From NCBI RefSeq assembly GCF_032716425.1, contig NZ_CP090419.1, positions 788,501-852,500 of the forward strand: a DNA stretch of 64,000 nucleotides. Direction: 5' to 3'. Each line of letters begins with the position of its first letter. Within the stretch, counting starts at the first letter, position 1. The position numbers were made by a program, and so were the translations under genes. The stretch is from Pseudoalteromonas sp. N1230-9 (lineage in GTDB: Bacteria; Pseudomonadota; Gammaproteobacteria; Enterobacterales; Alteromonadaceae). The notes below the pieces were generated by a model. The model had not been told where the DNA came from and made no database searches. It saw nothing but the letters and a program-made list of their open reading frames with translations. This document shows positions 45,904-55,860 of the stretch, piece by piece.

Positions 45904-45930
45904 TGGTATTATGCGCCGTAATTTTTGCGC
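45904..45930 (+). promoter_or_regulatory. Candidate extended -10 promoter before ribH
   Basis: TGGTATTAT (45904-45912) is an extended -10 type element 57 bases before ribH. An adjacent inverted repeat TGCGC/GCGCA lies at about 45912-45930. It could give ribH-nusB a promoter separate from ribD-ribE-ribBA. No FMN riboswitch is seen here or elsewhere in the cluster. Confidence 0.35.
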
Positions 45931-45968
45931 AATCGCAACCGCTTAAACTTATTTTTTAGGGTTATTAA

Positions 45969-46433
45969 ATGAAAATTATTGAAGGTAACAAATACGCACC
46001 AGGCAAAAAATTTGCCATTGTCATTTCTCGTTTTAATGACTTTATTGGTAGTAGCCTATTAGCAGGTGCTGTTGATGAGCTTAAACGCACAGGTGGCGTA
46101 TCTGACGACGACATTACTGTTGTTTACGTACCAGGTGCCGTTGAATTACCTTTAGCAGCAAAACGCGTTGCAGCAAAGAAAGAACACGATGCAATCATCG
46201 CTCTAGGCGTAGTGATCAGAGGTGGTACACCACACTTTGATTTAGTCGCTGGCGAATCAAACAAAGGTCTTGCGCAAGTATCTCTTGAGTACGATATCCC
46301 GGTTGCATTTGGCGTATTAACCACTGAAAGCATTGAGCAAGCAATTGAGCGCGCAGGTACCAAAATGGGTAATAAAGGCGGCGAAGCTGCTTTAGGTGCG
46401 CTTGAAATGGTTAATGTGTTAGACAAAATTTAA
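45969..46433 (+). CDS. ribH: 6,7-dimethyl-8-ribityllumazine synthase
   Basis: The 154-residue protein matches lumazine synthase in length and motifs: the [13 protein letters not shown] start, [12 protein letters not shown] near residue 55, [12 protein letters not shown] (with the catalytic His) near 80-91, and GNKGGEAA near the end. It condenses the RibA/RibD product with the RibB product. A 90-base gap separates it from ribBA, and nusB follows after 15 bases. Confidence 0.97.
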   Translation: MKIIEGNKYAPGKKFAIVISRFNDFIGSSLLAGAVDELKRTGGVSDDDITVVYVPGAVELPLAAKRVAAKKEHDAIIALGVVIRGGTPHFDLVAGESNKGLAQVSLEYDIPVAFGVLTTESIEQAIERAGTKMGNKGGEAALGALEMVNVLDKI

Positions 46434-46448
46434 GTTTAAGGAATCTCT

Positions 46449-46859
46449 GTGAAACCAGCAGCAAGACGTAAAGCACGTATCTTAGCACTTCAAGCCGTAT
46501 ACTCTTGGCAGTTAAGCGGTAACCCAATTGCTGATATTGAACAGCAAATGTTAATTGAAAATGATGTGACTAAAATCGACGTCGAATATTTCAAAGACCT
46601 AGCACGCGGTGTTGTTGTTAACTGTAAGCAATTAGATGAAATCGTTGCACCACATTTAGCACGCCCAGCTGATGAGTTAGACATGGTCGAAAAAGCAATT
46701 TTACGTCTGTCTGGCTACGAGCTGAAATTCCGTGAAGACGTACCTTACAAAGTAGCAATCAATGAAGGCATTGAGCTTGCGAAGATGTTTGGTGCTGAAG
46801 ACAGCCATAAATTTGTTAACGGTGTACTTGATAAAGCAGTGAAAGAGCTGCGCAAGTAA
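46449..46859 (+). CDS. nusB: Transcription antitermination factor NusB
   Basis: The 136-residue all-helical protein fits Nus[24 protein letters not shown] at the N-terminus and [16 protein letters not shown] plus [11 protein letters not shown] near the end. With NusE it binds boxA RNA and prevents premature termination in rRNA operons. It starts with GTG and follows ribH closely, the usual ribH-nusB arrangement. An intrinsic terminator lies 17 bases after its stop. Confidence 0.96.
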   Translation: MKPAARRKARILALQAVYSWQLSGNPIADIEQQMLIENDVTKIDVEYFKDLARGVVVNCKQLDEIVAPHLARPADELDMVEKAILRLSGYELKFREDVPYKVAINEGIELAKMFGAEDSHKFVNGVLDKAVKELRK

Positions 46860-46870
46860 TCAACCCCGTA

Positions 46871-46876
46871 AAGGAG
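46871..46876 (+). promoter_or_regulatory. Displaced Shine-Dalgarno of thiL
   Basis: AAGGAG is 27 bases from the thiL ATG in linear RNA, too far for normal use. The 18-base hairpin at 46877-46894 sits exactly between them. If it folds, the effective spacing becomes about 9 bases. Confidence 0.5.
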
Positions 46877-46899
46877 AGCCGGCTTGGGCCGGCTTTTTT
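46877..46899 (+). terminator. Intrinsic terminator between nusB and thiL, inside the thiL leader
   Basis: AGCCGGC-ttgg-GCCGGCT is followed by T6. The hairpin directly follows AAGGAG, and its U-run ends 4 bases before the thiL ATG. It should terminate most nusB transcripts, so thiL-pgpA expression depends on readthrough. Confidence 0.82.
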
Positions 46900-46903
46900 G
46901 TGT

Positions 46904-47878
46904 ATGAAGGAATTTGAATTAATCAATCGTTACTTTAAAGGTCGCGGCATTATTCGTCGTGATGTAAACCTTGGAATTGGTGACGATTGTGCGTTAGTGA
47001 CCGTGCCTGAAAACTGCCAACTGGCAGTAACAACAGATACCTTAGTTGCGGGTGTACACTTTTTTGATGATATATCACCGCGTGCTCTTGGGCACCGTGC
47101 TTTAGCCGTTAATTTAAGTGATTTGGCTGCTATGGGCGCTGAACCTACGTGGGTTTCGGTTGGTTTAACATTGCCAGAAGCTAATATAGAGTGGCTTGAA
47201 CAGTTCACCGAAGGCATGCATGAGATTGCAGAGTACTTCAATGTGCAGATCATTGGCGGTGACACTACACAAGGCCCTTTAACGATTACCATTTGTGCTA
47301 AAGGCATTGTACCTGAAGGCAAAGCGTTGCGTCGTAGTGGCGCTAAAGTGGGTGATTGGATTTATGTAACTGGTCCACTAGGGGATGCTGGCGTAGCCAT
47401 TGAAGCCCGTAAGCAAGGCCTTGATATTGCCCCTGAACATTTAAGCTATTTGAATAATCGCCTCGATTACCCGACCCCCCGTGTGGCTGCAGGTCAAGTT
47501 CTACGCGGTGCAGCCTCATCGGCCATTGATATTTCTGATGGCTTACTGGCAGATTTAGGCCATATTTTAGCGCTATCGCAAGTTAGTGCTGTGATTAATG
47601 TTGATAAAGTGCCTGTGTCAGATGCATTAAATTCGTCGATCCCACGTAGAGAGCAATTTGATTACATTCTAAATTACGGTGACGACTACGAGTTGTTGTT
47701 TACTGTGCCTGAAAGTAATAAAAGCATGGTAGATATGAAACTACGCCAGTACGGCGTTGAAGCGAGTTGTGTTGGGCAAATTAAAAGTGGCGAGGGCGAG
47801 ATTGAGCTATTACTTGATGGTGAAAAATTTAACTATCAAGGTAAGGGCTTTCAGCACTTTACGAAGGAGCCGGTTTGA
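46904..47878 (+). CDS. thiL: Thiamine-monophosphate kinase
   Basis: The 324-residue protein is a ThiL of the PurM-like ATP-binding fold: GIGDDCALV near residues 24-32, TDTLVAGVHFF, and AVNLSDLAAMGAEP near residues 69-82. It phosphorylates thiamine monophosphate to the diphosphate coenzyme. The ATG at 46904 is chosen; a TTG two codons upstream falls inside the terminator U-run. The nusB-thiL-pgpA order is conserved in many gammaproteobacteria. Its translation start region is unusual (see the displaced Shine-Dalgarno). Confidence 0.95.
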   Translation: MKEFELINRYFKGRGIIRRDVNLGIGDDCALVTVPENCQLAVTTDTLVAGVHFFDDISPRALGHRALAVNLSDLAAMGAEPTWVSVGLTLPEANIEWLEQFTEGMHEIAEYFNVQIIGGDTTQGPLTITICAKGIVPEGKALRRSGAKVGDWIYVTGPLGDAGVAIEARKQGLDIAPEHLSYLNNRLDYPTPRVAAGQVLRGAASSAIDISDGLLADLGHILALSQVSAVINVDKVPVSDALNSSIPRREQFDYILNYGDDYELLFTVPESNKSMVDMKLRQYGVEASCVGQIKSGEGEIELLLDGEKFNYQGKGFQHFTKEPV

Positions 47879-48360
47879 GCAATAACCGTTTATTCAACTT
47901 AAAACGCCCACACCAGTTTTTTGGTTTGGGTTTTGGTTTAGGTCTTGCACCTAAAGCACCAGGCACCTTTGGTACCTTTGCTGCCTTGCCATTTATTTTC
48001 ACCACTATGTATTTTCCGCTGTGGTTACAGATTGTGTTTGCAATTGTGATCAGCGTGTTTGGTATTTGGGCCTGTGGTAAAACAGCCGATGACTTAGGGG
48101 TGCATGATCATCCAGCCATTGTTTGGGATGAAGTTGCTGGTTATTATATCACCATGATGGGTGCCGCATTAAGTTGGCAGTCACTATTGGTTGGTTTTTT
48201 ATTGTTCCGCTTTTTTGATATTGCTAAACCAGGTCCTATCCGAATTTTAGATAGACGTTTACACGGTGGCTTGGGCATCATGGCTGATGATATTTTAGCA
48301 GGTATATTTTCATTAATTTGTGTTCAAGCCTTGTTTAAAGCAGGCTATTTACCTTTTTAA
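47875..48360 (+). CDS. pgpA: Phosphatidylglycerophosphatase A
   Basis: The 161-residue membrane protein matches PgpA: FGLGFGLGLAPKAPGTFGT near the N-terminus and HDHPAIVWDEVAGYYI near residues 80-95. It dephosphorylates phosphatidylglycerophosphate to phosphatidylglycerol in the inner membrane. It starts with TTG, overlapping the thiL stop by 4 bases, with AAGGAG at 47864-47869 giving good spacing. It is translationally coupled to thiL. Confidence 0.94.
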   Translation: MSNNRLFNLKRPHQFFGLGFGLGLAPKAPGTFGTFAALPFIFTTMYFPLWLQIVFAIVISVFGIWACGKTADDLGVHDHPAIVWDEVAGYYITMMGAALSWQSLLVGFLLFRFFDIAKPGPIRILDRRLHGGLGIMADDILAGIFSLICVQALFKAGYLPF

Positions 48361-48393
48361 ACGATGAGTTAGGTGTTACTTGGTGGCAAGTAT

Positions 48394-51300
48394 ATGATGC
48401 GATTTATAATTCTCTGTTTGTTGATGCTTTGCAGCACGTCTGCATTTGCGTCTATTACCGACTACGTCGTTAAACAGTGGAATATCCAAAATGGCTTGCC
48501 CTCACAATCTTTAAAAAGTATTGCTCAAGATGAGCAAGGCTATATGTGGCTAGGCACACAGTTTGGCCTAAGCCGCTTTGATGGAAACACCTTTACTAAC
48601 TTCAATACACAAAATAGCGATTTTCTACCTAGTAATGGTATTAATAAGCTATTGGTAGATAGCACTGGGTTACTTTGGGTTGGTACCAAAAATGGTTTGG
48701 TAACACTTGACCCTAAAACTATGATGTCGCAAACCTTTAACGTAAAAGGGCCTGTTCGCGATATTCTTGAAGACTCAAAAGGCAGTATTTGGATTGCAGC
48801 CAATGGCCTTTATTTCGTAGCACGTAATCAGGTTACATTAAATCAAAATTCAGCCTTGGTCGTGCCTGTATCTAATGCCACACCAATTACGCAAATTGTC
48901 GGTTCAGTCAGTCAAATGGCGCTATCACCAGAAGGTATATGGTTGGTTAATGAGCGTCACTTATTACGTTTAACCAATACTTCATCTGACTTTGCAAAAC
49001 TACGTTTAGAACTTACCGCAAAAGTGTCATTACCCGAGCGCCTAGCGCAGACCATTATCCATGATATGGCTTGGCTTGAGGGGAACTTATATTTGGCATC
49101 GGAGCTGGGTGCATACTTTCTTGATTTAGATGATGAGCTGCGTCCATTCCCACTCCCTAACGCGAGCAACTCAGCTGTTTATAAGTTTATGAGCGATTCA
49201 GATGGTGCGCTGTGGATTTCCACCTATGGTCGTTTATTATTTAGAGATAACTCAGGTGACTGGCAGTGGGTTGAGCCTAGTCAGTTAGATCAGAGCATTT
49301 GGTTTGCTGACATATTTCGTGATAATCAAAATAATATTTGGCTGGCAAGCTTTAGTGAAGGTTTATGGCTTGCTCACGAAGGGCGAATAGAGCGCCATTC
49401 TGCTATTTCAAATATGACCGAAGCGGTGATGGCGATCAGCCAAGCGCCTGACGGTAAGTTATGGGTTGCTAACCGTAGTGGTGTTGGTTACTTCGATTAC
49501 AATAAAAATTTTGTAAATCAAATACCCAGCAATCAATTTGGTCGGGCTGCGGTGCATGACTTACAATTTGATGGCGACCGCCTCTATATTGCCACTGGTC
49601 GAGGCGTTTTTTATTATGAAAACCAGCGTCTATATACGGTACCTGGTCGAGCTCTTCGTGATAACCCCGTATTTGCAATTAGCCGTTCAAACAAAGGTGG
49701 TTTTTGGCTTGGCACGGGTCGAGGCATGTATCGCTTAAGTTATGGGGGGTTAACGCCATTTGCTTACAACGCTTTTTTAAGCAGTAAATTTATAACCTAC
49801 GTATTGGATGAGCAAAACTTTGGCTTAATTGGCACCAGTAAAGGTGCTTACTACTTTACCGACCGCGGTATTGAGAAAATTGGCGATCAGACCAGTTTAG
49901 AGAGTGCGTATGTGACCAGTATTTTAAATATCGACGGTGTGGGTATTTTAATTGGCTCTTTGAATGATGGTTTATTTTATCGCAGTACACAAGGGCAGTG
50001 GCGTCAGCTAGATGCTACTGACGGTTTACCCTATGGCTCTATTTTCAGTCTTGTCTACGACAAACAACTAAAGCGTATCTGGGTCAGTACCATGAAAGGC
50101 GTATACCGTATGCCTGTTGAGCAGTTTAGTACTGACATTGAGAGCTTGAAAGTTGAGCAGGTTATTTCGTCATTTGACCGCCAGCTTGATGGTAAAGCTA
50201 GCCAATGTTGTGCAGGTCTTGGTCATGATGCGGTGGCGGACACTGGTAATTCGATTTGGTATCCAAGTCTACAAGGGGTCGTTGAAATACCTAAAAGTGT
50301 TGAACTATTTGGTGTTAAAGCGCTTAAGCCACGTATTGAAAACATTACCACACCTCTTCGTCAAATGAGTACGGCCTCGCTCGGTGCTAAACCTGAATTA
50401 CAAATTGATGAGCGAGATGTCACCATTAAGTACACCGCTATCGATTATTATGCTCCTTCAAGTATTGAGTTCCGTTACCGATTAAGTGGGTTAGATAGTC
50501 ACTGGCGCTATGCAAATACACGTCGCGAAGCAATCTACACTAACTTACCACCGGGCTCTTTTTTATTTCATCTAGAAGCTAAACGCCGCGGTGAAGATTG
50601 GCAGAAAGCGCGCAGAACAGAATATGCGTTTGTTGTGCCGCAACGATTTGATGAAACTATTTATTTTAGATTGCTCATCACAAGCAGCTTTATTTTATTA
50701 TTTTATCTTGTCTTTTGGGTGTTTAGAGCGCAAGAAAAACGCAAGCAGTTAGCCCTTGAAAGCTTAGTAACAGAACGCACCGTAGAGCTTCGTGAAGCGA
50801 ACGATAAGCTTAATCAAGTGAACTCACAGCTTAAATTAGTGAGTCACTCAGATGAGCTTACCGGGCTTCGTAGTCGTCGCTTCTTATTTGATCAACTTCC
50901 TAAGGATATTGAGCACTTTCAGCGTAACTCGCAATCACTGCAAGCGCAGGGTAAATCCTTAGTATTGATGATTATTAACTTTGATAATTTTAGCCGTATC
51001 AATGACGCCTATGGACCGCTGGCTGGTGATAGTTGCTTACAGCAAATGGCTACACTGTTGAATAGTCGTACCCAAGGCTCCGATTATGTTGCACGTTGGA
51101 GTGGTGATGAGTTCTTACTTTTACTGCGTGATTTTAAACGTTCTGGTATAGATAGTTATGCAGCTGAACTGTGTGAGGCTATTGCGGGTAATGCATTTAG
51201 ACTTCCAAATGGAGAGTCAACAACCATTACAGCTTCTCTTGGATGGTCTTTTTATCCGCTTCCTTTGCTAGGTGGGCAAGTTATTGGTTGGGAAACATCA

Positions 51301-51480
51301 GTGAACCTTGCAGATATCGCGCTACATCAAGTTAAAAAGCGTGGTGGCGACGGGGTGGCTAATATAACGTTTGATGAGCAGCTTGACGCATTTGAGTTTG
51401 AACAAACTCAAAATGTTGATCAGCAACTCAGCGCTCTTCAGGCTAATGGTCTAGCAGATATTAAAATCTGGATGCGCTAA
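48394..51480 (+). CDS. Two-component-type propeller sensor with GGDEF output (diguanylate cyclase)
   Basis: Starting at 48394 gives 1028 residues with a signal peptide (LLMLCSTSAFAS). About 620 residues of Reg_prop-type propeller blades follow (first motif SIAQDEQGYMWLGTQFGLSRF). Next come a Y_Y_Y domain (around YTAIDYYAPSSIEFRYRLSG), one membrane helix (LLITSSFILLFYLVFWVF) and a short coiled coil. The GGDEF domain opens HSDELTGLRSRRF, and its signature reads RWSGDEFLL. The SGDEF form is usually active. A periplasmic carbohydrate-like signal would control cytoplasmic c-di-GMP. No EAL domain is present. It lies alone after pgpA. Confidence 0.9.
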   Translation: MMRFIILCLLMLCSTSAFASITDYVVKQWNIQNGLPSQSLKSIAQDEQGYMWLGTQFGLSRFDGNTFTNFNTQNSDFLPSNGINKLLVDSTGLLWVGTKNGLVTLDPKTMMSQTFNVKGPVRDILEDSKGSIWIAANGLYFVARNQVTLNQNSALVVPVSNATPITQIVGSVSQMALSPEGIWLVNERHLLRLTNTSSDFAKLRLELTAKVSLPERLAQTIIHDMAWLEGNLYLASELGAYFLDLDDELRPFPLPNASNSAVYKFMSDSDGALWISTYGRLLFRDNSGDWQWVEPSQLDQSIWFADIFRDNQNNIWLASFSEGLWLAHEGRIERHSAISNMTEAVMAISQAPDGKLWVANRSGVGYFDYNKNFVNQIPSNQFGRAAVHDLQFDGDRLYIATGRGVFYYENQRLYTVPGRALRDNPVFAISRSNKGGFWLGTGRGMYRLSYGGLTPFAYNAFLSSKFITYVLDEQNFGLIGTSKGAYYFTDRGIEKIGDQTSLESAYVTSILNIDGVGILIGSLNDGLFYRSTQGQWRQLDATDGLPYGSIFSLVYDKQLKRIWVSTMKGVYRMPVEQFSTDIESLKVEQVISSFDRQLDGKASQCCAGLGHDAVADTGNSIWYPSLQGVVEIPKSVELFGVKALKPRIENITTPLRQMSTASLGAKPELQIDERDVTIKYTAIDYYAPSSIEFRYRLSGLDSHWRYANTRREAIYTNLPPGSFLFHLEAKRRGEDWQKARRTEYAFVVPQRFDETIYFRLLITSSFILLFYLVFWVFRAQEKRKQLALESLVTERTVELREANDKLNQVNSQLKLVSHSDELTGLRSRRFLFDQLPKDIEHFQRNSQSLQAQGKSLVLMIINFDNFSRINDAYGPLAGDSCLQQMATLLNSRTQGSDYVARWSGDEFLLLLRDFKRSGIDSYAAELCEAIAGNAFRLPNGESTTITASLGWSFYPLPLLGGQVIGWETSVNLADIALHQVKKRGGDGVANITFDEQLDAFEFEQTQNVDQQLSALQANGLADIKIWMR

Positions 51481-51481
51481 A

Positions 51482-51515
51482 TAAAAATGCCTTATCTAGG
51501 GCTAGATAAGGCATT
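51482..51515 (-). terminator. Intrinsic terminator of the propeller lipoprotein gene
   Basis: A near-perfect 14-bp inverted repeat AATGCCTTATCTAG/CTAGATAAGGCATT is followed on the minus strand by TTTTATTTA. On the plus strand no T-run follows, so it serves the leftward gene. Confidence 0.7.
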
Positions 51516-51559
51516 GGAGGCCAACCAAGGCGCTTGTTACCTAAACGCCTATTGATGGT

Positions 51560-53692
51560 TTAGTGGTTAAGCCAAGCTGGTAAAATAGCCACCGACTCAG
51601 GCGCTGTAAATGAGTAGCTGACATCTGCAGCTATATCGCCTCCGGGGCTATTTAAAATATTGTCGAAACGCATTACTAGACCGTTTGATTTCTCAGCAAC
51701 ATAGAGATGGCTGCCTGTGTACATAATATCTACAGGGTTACCAAGCTGACTAGCGGGGCCTGCGATGTTAACGCTAACGTTGGTTAAACCACTTGCCATT
51801 GATGCATTATTTATCACGTAAATTTTACCGTCTGTTGCATCCGCAGCACTGCCTACATCAGAGATAATTAACGAGTCACTGGTTGGGTCGTAGTCTATGC
51901 CATGAATGTTTGTTGGCGCCGCAAATGCAGTACCACCCGATGCAGGAGTAATTAAGCGATCTTCACCGGAAATAGTTGTCATGCCCGCTAGCCATTTGCT
52001 TTTAACTTCATCGAACACTGCAACCGTCCCATTGGTCAGTGCAACAAACGCTTTATCTGTTGCAGAGTCATAGTCAACATCCCAAGGGCGCGCACTAGCA
52101 CTAGGAGTCAGTGTCATGAGTGGGCTTACGTCACCTGTTGCGCAGCTTGAAAATATCAGCACCCCAGGTGTAGTTGGATTGAATTCTGCAACAAATACCA
52201 TGCCAGCATCAGATGCTACATCAAGCCCCTTCGGTGAAATAATACCGGTATTTGCGCCGGTAATTAATCTGTCTTGAGCCATTGAAAAACTTTCGCCATC
52301 ACGAGAAGTCGCCACTTTAGTTGAAATTGCAACGCCGCCAATTGACGTGCTTGCATTATCAAATGTGGCATAGCTGGTTCCTGATTTGTCGAATGCAACA
52401 CTTTCAATGGTTTGGCTTGCATTATAAGTCGCAAGCTCGGCTGTTAAAGGAGCATTTAAACGACTAATTTGCCCTGTAGTAGGGCCTGCGGTCCCTGGGT
52501 TACTGCTGACTGCAACACCAAGTAGTGGCATATTTACCATGATACTATCTGAGCTATCTTGCATATCGTTATGCATGATGGTTTCTGTAATTGATTCTGG
52601 TTTTGTGGTCGCAGTGACTAAGTCTGGCGAAATATCACCGCTTGGGCCTGCAAATATGTTACTAAAGACCAGAACTGCGTCATTTGATTTTTCAGCGACT
52701 CTTAAGTCACTCCCTGTGAGGCTTATATCAACTGGGTTACCTAGCATAGACATAGGCCCTGCAATATGACGATCTACCGCGACCATGCCACTGGCTTGTG
52801 AAGCATCAGAAATAACAAAAATTGCACCATCTGTTGCATCTGATGCACTGCCTACATCAGAGAGTACTAAGGTGTTAGTTTGCATATCAAGCGCGATGCC
52901 ATGAATGTTGACTGAAACTTTAGCACCACTGTCATCGCTAGGTGTAATTGTTAGGGCTGGTGTTGCGACAAAGCCACCACTGACGTAATTGTCATAAACT
53001 GCTACATCACCATTGGTTAGTGCAACGTATAAACGATCGTTGTCATCGTCGTAGGTTAAGTCCCATGGTTTTGCATCTGTGATTGTTGTTGCAAGTGGGG
53101 CCACATCACCTGCAGCTTCTTTACCGAATACAGTGACTTGCATCGCATTAAAATCAGCAATCAGCACCAAGCCATGCTTATGAGATACATGAATACCCTT
53201 AGGGTTGACAAGGGTTGTGTTAGTACCGCTTATCATACGATCAATACTGCTGTTGTAGCTGCCATCGCTACGACTGAGCACCTGACATACGGTGCTTAAC
53301 GAGCCATTACCAGAATCCGCTGCTTGCACTAAATTACCTAGGCTATCGAATGCAACACCTTCGTTGGCGCCGCTATTAAACGTACTTAATTTAGCCGCAT
53401 TTTGATCAATCAAGTTGACTGTGCCTGCGTTATCAGCGCCATTGTTAGCTAGAATAAAGGTGGCTGCCGCAAAGCCTGGCGCACCATTTTGCCCATCCAT
53501 TCCATCCATTCCATCTGAACCATCTTGTCCTGCAACACCTTGTTGACCTGCTGCACCGTCTTTACCATCATCGCCACTGCAGCCTGCAATACCAATCGTA
53601 ACAGCGAGTGCTAAGGCCGAAATTGTTAATTTCATAAGTTTAGATTGAGTGTCGATTTGTTCTACTGCTAGGTTGTTTTTAAACGCTTTCAT
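51560..53692 (-). CDS. Duplicated propeller-type lipoprotein with a collagen-like segment
   Basis: The 710-residue product has a lipobox IAGC (Cys38) preceded by an unusually long 37-residue leader. The ATG at 53692 has AAGG upstream; M20 (53635) would give a normal-length leader but lacks a ribosome site. Residues 40-72 form eleven Gly-X-Y triplets. The rest is two homologous halves of roughly 310 residues, each with PKG(I/L)-type, ALTNG(D/T)VAV(Y/F)D, NIHGI, DVGSA(S/A)DATDG and LGNPVDI motifs. These resemble NHL/SMP-30-like beta-propeller repeats. It is likely a surface or periplasmic binding protein; the function is unknown. Confidence 0.75.
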   Translation of the reverse strand: MKAFKNNLAVEQIDTQSKLMKLTISALALAVTIGIAGCSGDDGKDGAAGQQGVAGQDGSDGMDGMDGQNGAPGFAAATFILANNGADNAGTVNLIDQNAAKLSTFNSGANEGVAFDSLGNLVQAADSGNGSLSTVCQVLSRSDGSYNSSIDRMISGTNTTLVNPKGIHVSHKHGLVLIADFNAMQVTVFGKEAAGDVAPLATTITDAKPWDLTYDDDNDRLYVALTNGDVAVYDNYVSGGFVATPALTITPSDDSGAKVSVNIHGIALDMQTNTLVLSDVGSASDATDGAIFVISDASQASGMVAVDRHIAGPMSMLGNPVDISLTGSDLRVAEKSNDAVLVFSNIFAGPSGDISPDLVTATTKPESITETIMHNDMQDSSDSIMVNMPLLGVAVSSNPGTAGPTTGQISRLNAPLTAELATYNASQTIESVAFDKSGTSYATFDNASTSIGGVAISTKVATSRDGESFSMAQDRLITGANTGIISPKGLDVASDAGMVFVAEFNPTTPGVLIFSSCATGDVSPLMTLTPSASARPWDVDYDSATDKAFVALTNGTVAVFDEVKSKWLAGMTTISGEDRLITPASGGTAFAAPTNIHGIDYDPTSDSLIISDVGSAADATDGKIYVINNASMASGLTNVSVNIAGPASQLGNPVDIMYTGSHLYVAEKSNGLVMRFDNILNSPGGDIAADVSYSFTAPESVAILPAWLNH

Positions 53693-53872
53693 TTGTTCAT
53701 ACCTTCTTTAATATTCCATCAAATGTGAACAGACATCGGTTTTGCTTAGCACAGCTTAAAGCATATTACTTGCTCACGGGTTAACCTCATTGAATAAACG
53801 AAGAAGGGGTATGATTGGATGCAGAAAAATTAATTATTTTTCAATTTTTTTGGATGTGATTGTTCTATAAAT

Positions 53873-53899
53873 AAAAAAAGGAGCTCTATGCTCCTTTTT
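53873..53899 (-). terminator. Intrinsic terminator of dxs
   Basis: AAAAGGAGC-atagA-type loop-GCTCCTTTT (stem read on both strands), flanked by A- and T-runs, lies just after the dxs stop. Confidence 0.8.
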
Positions 53900-53910
53900 G
53901 TAAATTAATG

Positions 53911-55773
53911 TCAGGTTATGAATGCGTTGATACTGGTTACTATTCCTTGGGGATCTAATCCCATTTCTGCATGCATCTCTTGTTGAGTGCCATGCTTAAT
54001 GAATTCATCAGGAATACCTAAGTTCAATATTTTCACATTCGCTTTAGCGGCTGCTAAATACTCATTTACTGCAGAGCCAGCACCGCCAGCAATGGCGTTG
54101 TCTTCTAATGTCACAAGTACATCGTGCTCTGCTAGTAAGTCATCAATAGCGTGTGTATCAAGCGGCTTAATAAAACGCATATCAAGTAAGCTGGCGTTGA
54201 GTCCTTTTGCCGCCAGTTCAGCGTTTTCTAGTAATGTGCCAAACGATAAAATCGCCACTTTACTGCCTTTGCGTATAGTGCGTGCACGGCCTATTTCAAT
54301 TGCGCTCATTTGCGTTTCAACGTCACAATTGCCCGCACTGCCACGCGGGTAGCGAACAGCCACTGGTTGATTACATTGGTAACCAGTGTAAAGCATTTGT
54401 CGGCACTCATTGGTGTCGCTAGGTGCCATGATAATCATGTTAGGTATGCAGCGCATAAAGCTTAGGTCGTAGGCACCTTGGTGAGTTTCCCCGTCTGCGC
54501 CAACAATACCTGCACGGTCAATGGCAAATAAAACAGGAAGGTTTTGTAGTGCCACATCATGAATGAGCTGATCATATGCACGTTGTAAAAAGCTTGAGTA
54601 AATGGCAACAACTGGTTTTAAGCCTTCACATGCTAAACCTGCTGCCAGTGTTACTGCATGTTGCTCCGCAATAGCAACGTCAAAGTATTGCTCGGGGTAT
54701 TCTTTCGAAAAGCGTACCATGCCTGAGCCTTCACGCATTGCTGGGGTAATCGCCATCAGCTTGTCGTCTTGTGCAGCCATATCACAAAGCCAGTCACCAA
54801 ATACATTAGAGAATGTTGCGGCTCCTGGTTTTGATTTGGGTAGTTTTGATATGCTTGGATCAAATTTTGGTACACCATGGTAGCCAATAGGGTCCGCTTC
54901 AGCAGGTTTATAACCTTTCCCTTTTTGCGTTTTTATGTGCAGTAATTGTGGGCCTTTAAGATTACGCATATTGCGTAAGGTATCAACCAACATATTTACA
55001 TCGTGCCCATCAATCGGGCCGATATAATTTAAACCCAGCTCTTCAAAGAAAGTGCCAGGGATGACCATACCTTTTAAGTGCTCTTCCATGCGACTTGCAA
55101 GCTCTTTTACTGGAGGCAAGCCTGATAGCAGCTTTTTGCTGCCTTCACGGATGTTGGTATAAAAACTACCTGATAAGATTCGTGCAAAATGATTGTTCAG
55201 TGCACCCACGTTTTCAGAAATCGACATTTCATTATCATTTAAGATAATTAATACGTTAGGGTTTACATCACCCATGTGGTTCATCGCTTCGAATGCCATA
55301 CCTGCGGTAATCGCACCATCACCAATAACAGCTACGGTTTTTCGATCTTTACCTTCTTTTTCAGCGGCAATGGCCATTCCTAGCGCGGCTGAAATTGATG
55401 TACTTGAGTGACCCACACTAAATGTGTCGTACTGGCTTTCTTCGCGAAATGGGAAAGGGTGTAAGCCGTCTTTTTGACGAATAGTATGCATCTGGTCACG
55501 GCGACCCGTTAAAATTTTATGTGGATAGGCTTGATGGCCTACATCCCAAACGAGTCGATCAGAGGGCGTGTTATAGACATAATGCAGAGCGACAGTTAAT
55601 TCAACCGTGCCTAACCCAGAGGCTAAATGACCACTACTTTGCGAGACTGAGTTAAGCAGGTACTCGCGTAACTCTTTACTAAACGCAGGTAATTTATCTT
55701 GCGCTAAATCACGCAGCTGTGCTGGCTCGTCAACCAAACTTAATAATGGATACTTGCTACTATCAAGTGTCAT
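53911..55773 (-). CDS. dxs: 1-deoxy-D-xylulose-5-phosphate synthase
   Basis: The 620-residue thiamine-diphosphate enzyme is the usual Dxs length. Visible are [14 protein letters not shown], the ThDP/Mg motif [15 protein letters not shown] near residue 153, the transketolase-type pyrimidine domain ([15 protein letters not shown]) and [15 protein letters not shown]. It condenses pyruvate with glyceraldehyde 3-phosphate, the first step of the MEP isoprenoid pathway. It is the last gene of xseB-ispA-dxs, 87 bases after ispA. Confidence 0.96.
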   Translation of the reverse strand: MTLDSSKYPLLSLVDEPAQLRDLAQDKLPAFSKELREYLLNSVSQSSGHLASGLGTVELTVALHYVYNTPSDRLVWDVGHQAYPHKILTGRRDQMHTIRQKDGLHPFPFREESQYDTFSVGHSSTSISAALGMAIAAEKEGKDRKTVAVIGDGAITAGMAFEAMNHMGDVNPNVLIILNDNEMSISENVGALNNHFARILSGSFYTNIREGSKKLLSGLPPVKELASRMEEHLKGMVIPGTFFEELGLNYIGPIDGHDVNMLVDTLRNMRNLKGPQLLHIKTQKGKGYKPAEADPIGYHGVPKFDPSISKLPKSKPGAATFSNVFGDWLCDMAAQDDKLMAITPAMREGSGMVRFSKEYPEQYFDVAIAEQHAVTLAAGLACEGLKPVVAIYSSFLQRAYDQLIHDVALQNLPVLFAIDRAGIVGADGETHQGAYDLSFMRCIPNMIIMAPSDTNECRQMLYTGYQCNQPVAVRYPRGSAGNCDVETQMSAIEIGRARTIRKGSKVAILSFGTLLENAELAAKGLNASLLDMRFIKPLDTHAIDDLLAEHDVLVTLEDNAIAGGAGSAVNEYLAAAKANVKILNLGIPDEFIKHGTQQEMHAEMGLDPQGIVTSINAFIT

Positions 55774-55860
55774 GATTTTATATACATCCTTCGCTAACCA
55801 GAGTGCATTATAGCTTATTGTGACTCTGATTTTTTAGTTATTTTGTCGTTGTTTTACGCA

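Noticed and set aside
44721..45968. FMN riboswitch around ribBA or ribH
   Set aside because: The conserved RFN element boxes are not visible in either gap.
53461..53600. Short tandem repeats resembling a CRISPR or microsatellite
   Set aside because: They encode in-frame Gly-X-Y triplets of the lipoprotein and have no repeat-spacer structure.
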